Part shown: piece after piece, positions 8,931 through 16,681 of the stretch
How the letters are laid out: each line of letters opens with the position of its first letter
Numbering within the stretch: the stretch's first letter is position 1
Source: Methanothermococcus okinawensis IH1
Lineage (GTDB): Archaea > AGJL01 > Methanococci > Methanococcales > Methanococcaceae
Direction: 5' to 3'
NCBI RefSeq assembly: GCF_000179575.2
Contig: NC_015636.1
Coordinates: 1,279,495 to 1,343,494, forward strand
DNA: 64,000 nt
The notes under the pieces: model-generated
Database searches by the model: none
The model's input: the letters and a program-made list of their open reading frames with translations, nothing else
Told to the model about the DNA's origin: nothing
Program-made: the position numbers and the translations under genes

Positions 8931-8979
8931 GAATATAATTTTAGTTTATTTAAAAAATTATTATAAAAAATTAGTATAA
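8794..8979 (+). pseudogene. Fragment of TnpB C-terminus
   Basis: Read from 8794, the frame gives VRAGRVRCACGGETSTQS and, further on, ESGSPSRKGGVLHLN before a stop at 8977. The CACGGE.TS segment followed by an E(A/S)GSPS tail is the usual ending of archaeal IS605 OrfB/TnpB proteins, where the tail overlaps the right-end hairpin. The frame is closed by a stop directly upstream (8791) and the catalytic RuvC and zinc-finger parts are gone, so it encodes no functional nuclease. It confirms the origin of the surrounding structured DNA. Confidence 0.6.
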
Positions 8980-8996
8980 TATGTTATATATTTAAA

Positions 8997-10793
8997 TTAA
9001 ATACCCCAAAACATGTTGTTTTCCAATTTTCTTTTTAATTCAACATATCTCTCCAAAGCCTCTTTTTCATCACCCCTTAATTCATCCATATATTCGTGAA
9101 GAAGTTTCCTAACTTCATTTTCAGGAACCTCCACATATAATATATCGTTTTCCTTTGCATGTTTTCCAAGCATAATATTGCCTTCAATAGAAATAGGCAC
9201 CTGCATACCAACTTTTGCTTCTTTTATATTTTCTTGCTGTTTATTTTTTATTTCTTTGACATAACCTAATCTTTTTCCATCTTCACTCATTATTTGACTT
9301 CCTACCCTTAAAGTTCCATATACAATTTCTACCCCACATATTGCAGGTTTGCTTTTTCTAAATATACAATTTGGAAGTATCCTCAAAATTGCAGGTTTTG
9401 TAAGTTTGTTAAATTCGTCTGATTTCATGAGCTCCTCCATTTCTTTGGACCACACCTCATAATCCTCAACTAACTTATATATAATATTTCCTTCAAACAC
9501 TTTTACATCTGATTTTTCCATTTCTGTCTTTGCATCGGGTAGTATTTTTGTATTAAAGGCTATTACAACACCATTAAGTGGATTGGATTGACCATAAGAA
9601 GAAGCCTCTATAATGTCTTTTTTAGAAACATCCCCTACCTCTGCCTTTTTAATTTGGACATTTTTCTTTCTTAATTCATTTGCAAGAGCTTCCAATGAGC
9701 CCATAGTGTCTGCCTTAATAATTATGCCTTCGTCATCTGTTGGTATAGCAGTTTCTTCTATTTCCTCCATAATTTCTTTTTTAGCTTCTTCTATTTTGTT
9801 TTTTGGAACTATTCTTAATGGACTACCTGCTATAACAGTATCTAAATCTGGTGCAGATATTTTAAGCCCTGATGCCGCAGCTACTTCTTTTACTGGTTTA
9901 AATTTATCTCGTGGGTCTCTCATTTCATCCAAAGGTTTTGGTTTTAAAAGTGCCTTAATTCTTGAAACTACCACGCCTGTTGGATTACCTACCACAAGAT
10001 AATGTCCCTGTTTAGCAACTCCATCATATATTATAGCATCAATAGTTTTTCCTAATCCTCTCTCTTCTTTAACTTCAAGGACTGTGCCCTTTGCAGGACC
10101 CTCAACATCTAATTTTAGGTTCTGTTCTAAAAATTTCTGTGCCAATCCTGCAAGCATAACAAGCAAATCGGGAATGCCTTCCCCAGTTACGGCAGATACT
10201 GGCACTATACTTACAGTTTTTGTGATGTCCTTTACTCTTGTAAAAAGGTCTGCCTCAAAACCGAGCTCATTTAATGGTTTTATTACATTTTCATATAGTT
10301 TGATTTCAAATTCTGTTAATGCATTAGGATGCTGTTTTTTTTCATTGAAATTTAAAACAAAAGGTCCTTCAACAGAGTTCCACCCGGGAATTAAATCCAA
10401 TTTATTTGCTGCAACTATAAAAGGTGTTCTATTCTGTTTTAATATATTAACCGCTTCAACAGTTTGAGGTTTAAAACCTTCATTTATATCAACTACCAAT
10501 ATAGCAATATCTGCCAGAGCTCCTCCTCTTTTTCTCAATGATGTGAATGCCTCATGACCGGGTGTATCAATTACCAAAATCCCCGGAATTGTTAAATCAG
10601 CCTTTAACATCCCAAGCAAATCTTTTGATATTCTTTTTATAGTATCTGTTGGAATCTCACTTGCACCAATATGCTGAGTAATTCCCCCTGCTTCTCTCTT
10701 TGTAACTCTTGTTTTTCTTATTCTATCAAGCAAACTCGTTTTTCCATGGTCAACATGGCCGAGAACACTTACTATTGGACATCTTAAAGCCAT
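8997..10793 (-). CDS. infB: Translation initiation factor IF-2 (aIF5B)
   Basis: This GTPase promotes initiator tRNA delivery and subunit joining. The 598-residue protein shows G1 GHVDHGKTS (about 12-20), switch II DTPGHEAF, G4 NKLDLI, a second beta-barrel, the IF2 domain III and the C-terminal barrel ending in ENNMFWGI. It lacks the long N-terminal extension of bacterial and eukaryotic factors, as is usual in archaea. The start at 10793 (MALRCP) is preceded by GGTGA at a 6-base spacing; an ATG four codons upstream overlaps that site. The Methanocaldococcus jannaschii orthologue carries an intein, and this one has none. Confidence 0.95.
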   Translation of the reverse strand: MALRCPIVSVLGHVDHGKTSLLDRIRKTRVTKREAGGITQHIGASEIPTDTIKRISKDLLGMLKADLTIPGILVIDTPGHEAFTSLRKRGGALADIAILVVDINEGFKPQTVEAVNILKQNRTPFIVAANKLDLIPGWNSVEGPFVLNFNEKKQHPNALTEFEIKLYENVIKPLNELGFEADLFTRVKDITKTVSIVPVSAVTGEGIPDLLVMLAGLAQKFLEQNLKLDVEGPAKGTVLEVKEERGLGKTIDAIIYDGVAKQGHYLVVGNPTGVVVSRIKALLKPKPLDEMRDPRDKFKPVKEVAAASGLKISAPDLDTVIAGSPLRIVPKNKIEEAKKEIMEEIEETAIPTDDEGIIIKADTMGSLEALANELRKKNVQIKKAEVGDVSKKDIIEASSYGQSNPLNGVVIAFNTKILPDAKTEMEKSDVKVFEGNIIYKLVEDYEVWSKEMEELMKSDEFNKLTKPAILRILPNCIFRKSKPAICGVEIVYGTLRVGSQIMSEDGKRLGYVKEIKNKQQENIKEAKVGMQVPISIEGNIMLGKHAKENDILYVEVPENEVRKLLHEYMDELRGDEKEALERYVELKRKLENNMFWGI

Positions 10794-11073
10794 ACCTATC
10801 ACCATATTATACTAAATTAAAATAAACACATAATTTTGATATTATTTAAAAAAGGAAATATTGATATATAAACATGTTAAACATATGATAACTTTTTTTA
10901 TGATAACTTTTATAAAAAAGATTTAGATTATGGATAAAGATTATAGATAATAATATACATCCTACTATATATAAGGGTAGCTAATATAATAGTAGCTAAA
11001 TAGTGGTTTGGGTTATATTTATAATTATATATAACTATAAATAAAATAAATATAAAATAATTTTCAACTATAG

Positions 11074-11193
11074 TTACAATTTCATTAAAAAGAATGGAAT
11101 AACTGAGCAAATCATGGCTATTCCAATGAATATTGCTACCAATTTTCTACCATTTATTTTTTTGTTGGATTTATTATAGTATTTTTTACTCAT
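11074..11193 (-). CDS. 39-residue single-span membrane peptide
   Basis: A short frame begins at the ATG 11191-11193, overlapping the end of the CYTH gene by 8 bases (ATGAGTAA). It encodes a basic N-terminus (MSKKYYNKSNKKINGRK) followed by one hydrophobic helix (LVAIFIGIAMICSVIPFFLM) and stops at 11074. The overlap, positive-inside charge pattern and clean helix suggest a real translationally coupled gene. It is the last member of the HTH-ACT / CYTH operon. No family is recognised; a membrane-anchored partner or small regulator is speculation. Confidence 0.6.
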   Translation of the reverse strand: MSKKYYNKSNKKINGRKLVAIFIGIAMICSVIPFFLMKL

Positions 11194-11761
11194 TTTTATC
11201 CCTCAGTTCCAGATATGATGTTTTTATTAGTTTATCTTTACTAATATTTAAACTTTTCATTAAATTTATAAGTTCATTTATGGCATTCTCTTTTTCGGAT
11301 GTAAATTCCACTATCTTTTCAAATTCAACATAATTTCCTACATCTTTTACTTCATCTATGGATATCTCTATATCATCCCTTTTATATATTTCCCTTATTT
11401 TTACGATTGGTTTCACAGGTTTAAAACCAAGTTTTTCAAGGATTTTTTTTGTAGTTTCTCCATCACTTACTTGAACTTCGAGCTCCTCTCTAGTTTTTGA
11501 AATATTGTCCATTTTTGGACCTTTGTATGTCAAATAGTATCTTACATATTTGATATCCATATTATCTATACCATCCATATTCACGGACTTTCTAATTCTA
11601 AGTGCTTCATCAGTTTTTCTAAAATCTCTATCTATACCATTATAATAGATATCTGTTTCCTCTTTTTTAATAATCCTTTTAAATCCCAAGTCCTCTAATT
11701 TACGAATAAAATTTAATATTTCATCTTTTTCCAATTTAGCTTTTAACTCAACCTCTATCAT
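11186..11761 (-). CDS. CYTH-domain protein (class IV adenylate cyclase / thiamine-triphosphatase fold)
   Basis: A 191-residue protein with the CYTH signature: N-terminal ExExK (MIEVELKAKL), a run of basic and acidic strands (EALRIRKS, YLTYKGPK, REELEVQV), then VKIREIYKRDDIEISIDEVKDVGNYVEFE near residues 120-155. These charged residues line the triphosphate tunnel. Archaeal members are annotated as CyaB-type adenylate cyclases, but tripolyphosphatase or ThTPase activity is equally likely for this clade. The start overlaps the stop of the upstream HTH-ACT gene by 4 bases, with GGTGA before the ATG, indicating a coupled operon. Confidence 0.88.
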   Translation of the reverse strand: MIEVELKAKLEKDEILNFIRKLEDLGFKRIIKKEETDIYYNGIDRDFRKTDEALRIRKSVNMDGIDNMDIKYVRYYLTYKGPKMDNISKTREELEVQVSDGETTKKILEKLGFKPVKPIVKIREIYKRDDIEISIDEVKDVGNYVEFEKIVEFTSEKENAINELINLMKSLNISKDKLIKTSYLELRDKNE

Positions 11762-12192
11762 AATATCACCAGTTTTTTTACATCATCTTTTAAAATATCT
11801 TTTAGCTTTTTAAATTCAATATTTTCTATTACAAGCCAAATAATTACATTGTCATTCTCTCTTTCAAGGGTAGTGGATAATATATTTCCACCCATTTTAG
11901 ATATTTTAGATGAAATATCTGCTAAAAGTCCTATCCTGTCTTCTGCCACTATCTGAACTTTTACAGTTATTAAGCTTATATGTTTTTTCTCAATTAAATA
12001 TCTTCCCTCCTCAGTTAAAAATACTCCGCCGTTTTTTCCTTTTTTTGTTATCACAAGACCTAAATCTCTTAAAACCCTAATATACCTATCTACATTTTTT
12101 GGATGTAAATTTAAATGTTCTGCAATATCCTTAGTAGTTGAATATTCAATTAGTAATTCCATTATCTTTTTTGTAGTCCCTTCAAGTTTCAT
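11758..12192 (-). CDS. Winged-helix transcriptional regulator with ACT domain
   Basis: A 144-residue protein. Residues 1-70 form a winged helix (TKDIAEHLNLHPKNVDRYIRVL, then GLVITKKGKNGGVFLTEEG). Residues 75-144 form an ACT domain (VKVQIVAEDRIGLLADISSKIS, GGNILST), the small-molecule binding module common in amino acid regulation. It probably binds DNA as a dimer and senses an amino acid or related metabolite. It leads a three-gene operon with the CYTH gene and the 39-residue membrane peptide; autoregulation is plausible but no operator was identified. Confidence 0.82.
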   Translation of the reverse strand: MKLEGTTKKIMELLIEYSTTKDIAEHLNLHPKNVDRYIRVLRDLGLVITKKGKNGGVFLTEEGRYLIEKKHISLITVKVQIVAEDRIGLLADISSKISKMGGNILSTTLERENDNVIIWLVIENIEFKKLKDILKDDVKKLVIL

Positions 12193-12449
12193 TTTTTCAC
12201 GGCTTTTAAGAATTAAATATCCTATTATTTAGATGTTGGCCTTTTATATTATATTTTTATCTATTTAATCCCTAATCTTTTAATTATTAATATTAATCAT
12301 TATTTAAGTTATATTTAATTATATTTAAATTTCTTATTTTTCTTATTTAATTTCCATTATTTATTTTATATAATATTTATAATATTAGCAACATACTGCT
12401 GAATATCTAATATTTAATATAAAATATAAAATAATACAGAGGAGATATT

Positions 12450-12911
12450 ATGCTGACTCATGTTGATAAAAAAGGCGTAAAAATGGTTGATGTATCAAAT
12501 AAAAAAGATGTTGAAAGGATATGTATTGCAAGGGGATTTATAAGGTTAAAACCTTCTACAATAAAAGCCATAACTAAAAAGGAAGTTATAAAAGGGGATG
12601 TATTAACAACAGCACAGGTTGCAGGAATTATGGCTGTAAAGAATACCTCAAATATAATCCCCATGTGCCATCCATTACCTATTACCTCTATAAATGTAGA
12701 TTTTACAGTGCATGAGGATAATATCGAAGTTGAGGTAAGGGTAAAAACTACCTATAAAACAGGTATAGAGATGGAAGCACTTACAGGAGTTTCTGTTGCA
12801 CTTTTAACAATTTGGGATATGGTAAAAGCTATTGAGAAGGACGAAAATGGCCAATATCAAAGTACTGAAATATATGGGATAAAAGTTATAAAGAAAATCA
12901 AAAATGAATAA
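12450..12911 (+). CDS. moaC: Cyclic pyranopterin monophosphate synthase MoaC
   Basis: MoaC converts the MoaA product 3',8-cyclo-7,8-dihydro-GTP to cyclic pyranopterin monophosphate in molybdopterin synthesis, which methanogens need for tungsten and molybdenum formylmethanofuran dehydrogenases. The 153-residue length is normal. Conserved elements are MVDVSNK at the N-terminus, [20 protein letters not shown] (substrate site), the Lys/Glu-rich [20 protein letters not shown], and TIWDMVKA near the end. GAGGAG precedes the ATG by 5 bases. It stands alone; other moa genes are outside the window. Confidence 0.95.
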   Translation: MLTHVDKKGVKMVDVSNKKDVERICIARGFIRLKPSTIKAITKKEVIKGDVLTTAQVAGIMAVKNTSNIIPMCHPLPITSINVDFTVHEDNIEVEVRVKTTYKTGIEMEALTGVSVALLTIWDMVKAIEKDENGQYQSTEIYGIKVIKKIKNE

Positions 12912-13029
12912 TAATGTAGTTAATAATACATTTTAAGGAATAATAATTTAATTGATAACATATTGAATTATGCAAATAAATACATTAAATAACCTTATCT
13001 TATATAGTAATACATAACTAGTATGTGAT

Positions 13030-14040
13030 ATGATGTGGGATTTAGAAACAGAAAGAGTAATAAATGAAATAAAACAAAACAATGCAAAAAGAATATTATT
13101 TCAAGCTCCTGAGGGTTTAAAATTATCCGTTGAAAAGGAGATAGATAGGATAAAAAAATATCTTAAAGCGGATAATAACTATAATAATATCGATAACAAT
13201 AGTGAAGAGGTAGAGCTCATCCTGTGGGGTGAAAGTTGTTTTGGAGCCTGTGATTTATGTGATATTGAAGGATTGAAATCTATTGGTATTGATTTGATAA
13301 TTCACTATGGTCATGAGGAGCTCCCCTATGCCAAACCTGAAATACCGACCATATTTGTTCATGCCTACTATAAACCAGATGATGAAAGGCTAAAAATCAT
13401 TAGAGATGACATTAAAAAAATTTTAAATACCTACGGTAAAGGTCATACCATTGTAGCTACAACCATACAGTTTAAAAAAATGTTAAAGGATTATAATCCT
13501 GCTGTAATATTAGGTTGTAGGGCTAATATTGGTGATAAAGAAGCAGAAGATATAGATAATATATTATTTGTTGGAACGGGAAGATTTCATCCTTTAATGC
13601 TGGCATATAAATTTAAAAAGCCTGTGGATATATACAATCCAATAACGGGTGAGCTCTCTAAAATCACAGATGATGAAATAAAAAAATTCATTAAAAAAAG
13701 AATAGGGGCTATTTCAAAGTTGCTTTTAAATCCTCCAAAAAAAATAGGAGTGGTGCTTTCAACAAAAAAAGGACAGTGTAGAATAAATGTTTTTAACAAT
13801 ATATTGGGTATTTTAAAAGAAAATAGTATAAATTATACGCCTATACTCCTAAATAACATCTCACCGAATTATTTGATATATGATGTCGATGCATACATAA
13901 TATGTGCCTGTCCAAGAATAGTATTGGACGATTATTTAAATTATAAAAAACCACTATTGACACCTAAGGAATTTGAAATGTATATTTCAAAAGATTTCGA
14001 CTATAAATTTGACGAAATATCATTCAATGATTTTAGATAA
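13030..14040 (+). CDS. dph2: Diphthamide biosynthesis protein Dph2
   Basis: Archaeal Dph2 is a homodimeric radical 4Fe-4S enzyme that transfers the aminocarboxypropyl group of S-adenosylmethionine to the target histidine of elongation factor 2. The 336-residue protein shows the three family regions: RILFQAPEGLKLSVE, the first cluster cysteine in WGESCFGACDLCD, VILGCRAN with a second cysteine, and YIICACPRIVLDDY with the third near residue 296. The Asn/Asp-rich insert at residues 48-60 (DNNYNNIDNNSE) is a species feature. The start could be 13030 or the next ATG at 13033; a GTGAT element precedes both. Confidence 0.93.
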   Translation: MMWDLETERVINEIKQNNAKRILFQAPEGLKLSVEKEIDRIKKYLKADNNYNNIDNNSEEVELILWGESCFGACDLCDIEGLKSIGIDLIIHYGHEELPYAKPEIPTIFVHAYYKPDDERLKIIRDDIKKILNTYGKGHTIVATTIQFKKMLKDYNPAVILGCRANIGDKEAEDIDNILFVGTGRFHPLMLAYKFKKPVDIYNPITGELSKITDDEIKKFIKKRIGAISKLLLNPPKKIGVVLSTKKGQCRINVFNNILGILKENSINYTPILLNNISPNYLIYDVDAYIICACPRIVLDDYLNYKKPLLTPKEFEMYISKDFDYKFDEISFNDFR

Positions 14041-14118
14041 AATTATTTAAATCAAATTATTTAAAAAAATCTAAAAAATAAAATTATTATTAGTTGAAAA
14101 ATAAAAAAGTTATTTTAA

Positions 14119-14181
14119 TTATTTATTTCTTTTTTCTCTTTTCATTCTTCTAATTCTCTTTTTGTAGTGTTTCCATCTCAT
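14119..14181 (-). CDS. rpl41e: Ribosomal protein eL41 (20 residues)
   Basis: A tiny frame from the ATG 14179-14181, with AGGT 3-4 bases upstream, encodes MRWKHYKKRIRRMKREKRNK and stops at 14119. It aligns without gaps with the start of eukaryotic L41 (MRAKWRKKRMRRLKRKRR), matching most positions, and is extremely basic as expected for this helix lying at the subunit interface. The C-terminus is about five residues shorter than usual. It is too short for routine gene finders. An in-frame upstream extension has no start codon. Confidence 0.72.
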   Translation of the reverse strand: MRWKHYKKRIRRMKREKRNK

Positions 14182-14260
14182 TTGACCTTTCTTTTTCCAT
14201 CTTCTTGAACTTCTTTTTATAGTACCACGCTCCTTTTTTATTTTTTATTTTTCTATTTTT

Positions 14261-14388
14261 TTAATTGCTCCATTTACTTTTCTCAACGCAACTTTTAAAA
14301 AAAGTTGCATCAAAAGTGAAAATTCCTCACTTTGTTCTGAATTTTCTTTTTTATTTTCTTTTAATTGCTCCATTTACTTTTTTCAACG
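14261..14388. repeat. 28-bp direct repeat flanking a hairpin insert
   Basis: TTAATTGCTCCATTTACTTT followed by TYTCAACG occurs at 14261-14288 and again exactly 100 bases later at 14361-14388 with one mismatch. The right copy is the last nine codons plus stop of the gene on the minus strand. The intervening segment holds a hairpin GCAACTTT/AAAGTTGC (14288-14295 with 14301-14308) and a second AAGTGA/TCACTT pair (14315-14320 with 14327-14332). Either a small element inserted and duplicated its target, or a tandem duplication diverged. Confidence 0.7.
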
Positions 14389-14600
14389 ACGATATAGTCA
14401 TCTTTTGTTTTTGGAGCAATATTTAATGCATTTTTTCTAAATGAAGTATCTGAAACAGGTTCGTCATCATCCCTTAAAACATTTTTAGTTTCAAGGATAT
14501 AATATTCTTCTTCATTTCCTAATTCGAAACTTTCAAGGACTGTTGAAAACTTTTCAACAATCTCTTCTGCCTGCTTTTGAATTTTTTCTATATCGACCAT
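14361..14600 (-). CDS. Conserved small acidic protein, possibly GatC-like
   Basis: A 79-residue acidic protein beginning MVDIEKIQKQAEEIVEKFS, with an amphipathic N-terminal helix, a LETKNVLRDD strand and a conserved end IVVEKSKWSN. This pattern recalls short archaeal proteins annotated as aspartyl/glutamyl-tRNA amidotransferase subunit C-like; that assignment is weak and no GatA or GatB is nearby. The ATG at 14600 has GTGAT 5 bases upstream; a GTG nine bases earlier is part of that element. Its 3' end is duplicated just downstream. It lies beside dapA and rps17e on the same strand. Confidence 0.6.
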   Translation of the reverse strand: MVDIEKIQKQAEEIVEKFSTVLESFELGNEEEYYILETKNVLRDDDEPVSDTSFRKNALNIAPKTKDDYIVVEKSKWSN

Positions 14601-14661
14601 AAATATCACAAAGATTATTATATATATAGGTTATGTTTTTAATTATATATTTTTAAAATTT

Positions 14662-15540
14662 TTATAGTTTTTTCTTCAATAGGCCAGCTTCAATTAATGC
14701 ACTTTCCAACTTTAATTTATTTTCTTGGGACATCTCGCATAATGGAAGCCTTAACTCACCAGCAGGCATGTTTAACATATTCATGGCAGTTTTTATAGGT
14801 ATTGGATTTGTTTCGACGAACATTAATTTCATAAGATTAAATAATTTACAGTGGATTTCTCTCGCCTTATCAAATTTACCCTCTAATGCGTAATCCACCA
14901 TTTCAACAAATTCCTTTGGAACAATATTTGCCAAAACACTAATTACTCCTTTCCCTCCAAGTGATATTATTGGGAGGGTGAGCTCGTCATTTCCAGAAAG
15001 AACATTTATATCACAGGAGCTCACAATCTCTGAAACCTGTGATAAGTTAGGGTTAGCCTCTTTTACCGTTGTAATATTACTGTATTCTTCATACAAATAC
15101 TTTATTGTTTCTGGTTCAAGATTAACCGCTGTTCTTGACGGGACATTGTATAATACTATTGGAATATTTATAGATTCTGCTATTTTTCCAAAGTGTTTTT
15201 TTAAACCTTCCTGAGTAGGTTTATTATAGTAGGGAGTTATTAAAAGCACTGCATCAGCACCAACATCTTCTGCAAATTGTGAGAGCTCGATGGCTTCTTT
15301 TGTAGAGTTCGAGCCACTACCAGCTATTACCTTTACCTTTCCATTAACTGTATCAACAGCTTTTTCGATTACTTTTTGATGTTCCTCGTAGGTTAAGGTG
15401 GGGGATTCTCCTGTTGTTCCTACTGAAACAATGCCACTAACACCGTTATCAATTAAAAAATTTATATTTTTTTCCAGTCCTTCATAATATACTCCACCAT
15501 CTTTAAACGGAGTTACAATTGCAGGAAATACTCCTTGCAT
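14662..15540 (-). CDS. dapA: 4-hydroxy-tetrahydrodipicolinate synthase
   Basis: DapA condenses pyruvate with aspartate semialdehyde, the first committed step of lysine and diaminopimelate synthesis. The 292-residue TIM barrel begins MQGVFPAIVTPFKDGG. Visible active-site elements are SVGTTGESPTL, the tyrosine in ITPYYNKPTQEG, VLYNVPSRT, the Schiff-base lysine in TTVKEANPN, and SGNDELTLP. A GGAGATG site precedes the ATG. The gene ends 17 bases after rps17e starts its upstream position, so rps17e and dapA look co-transcribed. Some archaeal members of this fold are sugar-acid aldolases, but the full DapA motif set argues for lysine synthesis. Confidence 0.94.
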   Translation of the reverse strand: MQGVFPAIVTPFKDGGVYYEGLEKNINFLIDNGVSGIVSVGTTGESPTLTYEEHQKVIEKAVDTVNGKVKVIAGSGSNSTKEAIELSQFAEDVGADAVLLITPYYNKPTQEGLKKHFGKIAESINIPIVLYNVPSRTAVNLEPETIKYLYEEYSNITTVKEANPNLSQVSEIVSSCDINVLSGNDELTLPIISLGGKGVISVLANIVPKEFVEMVDYALEGKFDKAREIHCKLFNLMKLMFVETNPIPIKTAMNMLNMPAGELRLPLCEMSQENKLKLESALIEAGLLKKKL

Positions 15541-15556
15541 AAAAAATCATCTCCAA

Positions 15557-15748
15557 TTATGCACTCATTTTTTTTACTCTTGATGTGATATATCCTGCTA
15601 TCCTGTTTCTGAGTCTTTTTGTAGAGATTAACGCAACTTCTTCAACAGCTTTTTTGTTTGTTTCAAAATCTGTTGTGAATTTATCTTCGAACTTTTCTAA
15701 AAGTTCATCGCCTGTTCTTTTTATGAATGTTTGTCTAATTCTTCCCAA
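15557..15748 (-). CDS. rps17e: Ribosomal protein eS17
   Basis: A 63-residue small-subunit protein shared by archaea and eukaryotes. The sequence MGRIRQTFIKRTGDELLEKF, TDFETNKKAVEEVALISTK and RLRNRIAGYITSR is diagnostic. The only start that keeps the conserved N-terminus is a TTG at 15746-15748 with GGTGAT four bases upstream, an unusual start codon that may limit expression. It lies 17 bases before dapA on the same strand. Confidence 0.95.
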   Translation of the reverse strand: MGRIRQTFIKRTGDELLEKFEDKFTTDFETNKKAVEEVALISTKRLRNRIAGYITSRVKKMSA

Positions 15749-15921
15749 AGTATCACCTTTTTACTTCTTCTTTTATCTTTTTTATATATTTATTTTCTAT
15801 TCATTTTTATTTATTATTGGAAGTAACTATTAGTTATTATTTATTTTTTAATATTTTTTAATTTTTCTATTAATTATTATTGTAATATCAACTAATATAA
15901 TATAATCATTATTTAAATAAT

Positions 15922-16218
15922 TTATTGTTTATTTTTTAATTCTTTCATCTGTATTTCTTTATTATAATCCATAAGTAATTTTAGTATCTTTAACGCTAAA
16001 TCAGGGTTGAAATTGTTATACTTTTCACACAATTTTCGTGTTTTTTCCTGAATTTCTCGTTCTCTCTTTTCATCGTTTATCGGCATATCTAATGCCATTT
16101 TTAGACGAGCAATTTCTCCTGCAAACTGCGTCCTTTCAGCCATCAGTGCTATTAATTGTTCGTCTATTTCATTTATTCTACATCTAATGGCGTTAAGTTT
16201 AGCTTTTGGGTTGGACAT
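15922..16218 (-). CDS. Chorismate mutase (AroQ class)
   Basis: This 98-residue all-helical enzyme rearranges chorismate to prephenate on the way to phenylalanine and tyrosine. Active-site residues of the AroQ fold are visible: the N-terminal helix with NAIRCRINEIDEQLIALMAER, a central AGEIARLKM, and DEKREREI (Arg and Glu contacts) before the C-terminal helix. It is monofunctional with no prephenate dehydratase or dehydrogenase domain. GGAGAT precedes the ATG by 4-5 bases. It heads the leftward group followed by rps17e and dapA. Confidence 0.92.
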   Translation of the reverse strand: MSNPKAKLNAIRCRINEIDEQLIALMAERTQFAGEIARLKMALDMPINDEKREREIQEKTRKLCEKYNNFNPDLALKILKLLMDYNKEIQMKELKNKQ

Positions 16219-16419
16219 TCTATCTCCAATAGGTATTGTTATTATTAATATAAAAATCTATAAAACTTAGAATATATCAGAAAATACTAAGATAAATATC
16301 TTATTTAAATTTAACTATATATAATTTTATAGTTATAATGTTATAAAATTTATAAATTCATTAAAAACTATATATAGTAGGAGGTATTGATTAGCTTATA
16401 CTCAAAATAATATAAAACA

Positions 16420-16488
16420 AAAATGGATAATGATGAAAAGAGGGTTATCTGATTTTATGATGATACTTACCCGACCTGAATCCATTTT
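16420..16488 (+). ncRNA. C/D box small RNA guiding rRNA 2'-O-methylation
   Basis: All elements are present in canonical order: terminal stem AAAATGGAT (16420-16428) pairing with ATCCATTTT (16480-16488), box C ATGATGA (16430-16436), a 12-base guide, box D' CTGA (16449-16452), four Ts, box C' ATGATGA (16457-16463), a second 12-base guide (16464-16475, TACTTACCCGAC) and box D CTGA (16476-16479). The second guide is complementary to GUCGGGUAAGUA, which I recognise as a conserved 23S rRNA stretch near E. coli position 1945-1955; the N+5 rule points to a G near 1949. The first guide target is unresolved. Rest of the gap 16219-16681 holds nothing else. Confidence 0.88.
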
Positions 16489-16681
16489 ATTTTTAACAGA
16501 AGTAATTAAATTTTTAAGTAAATATACACGATAATATTATAATAATTTACATCTATTTTAATTAAAATTAATTTTATGAATAATAAAATATTATGGAAAA
16601 ATTTATATATTGCTTGGATAATATTTTAATAAGATTTTATAGTATGTATTTATGAATTACATTATTTATAGGGGAGGTATC

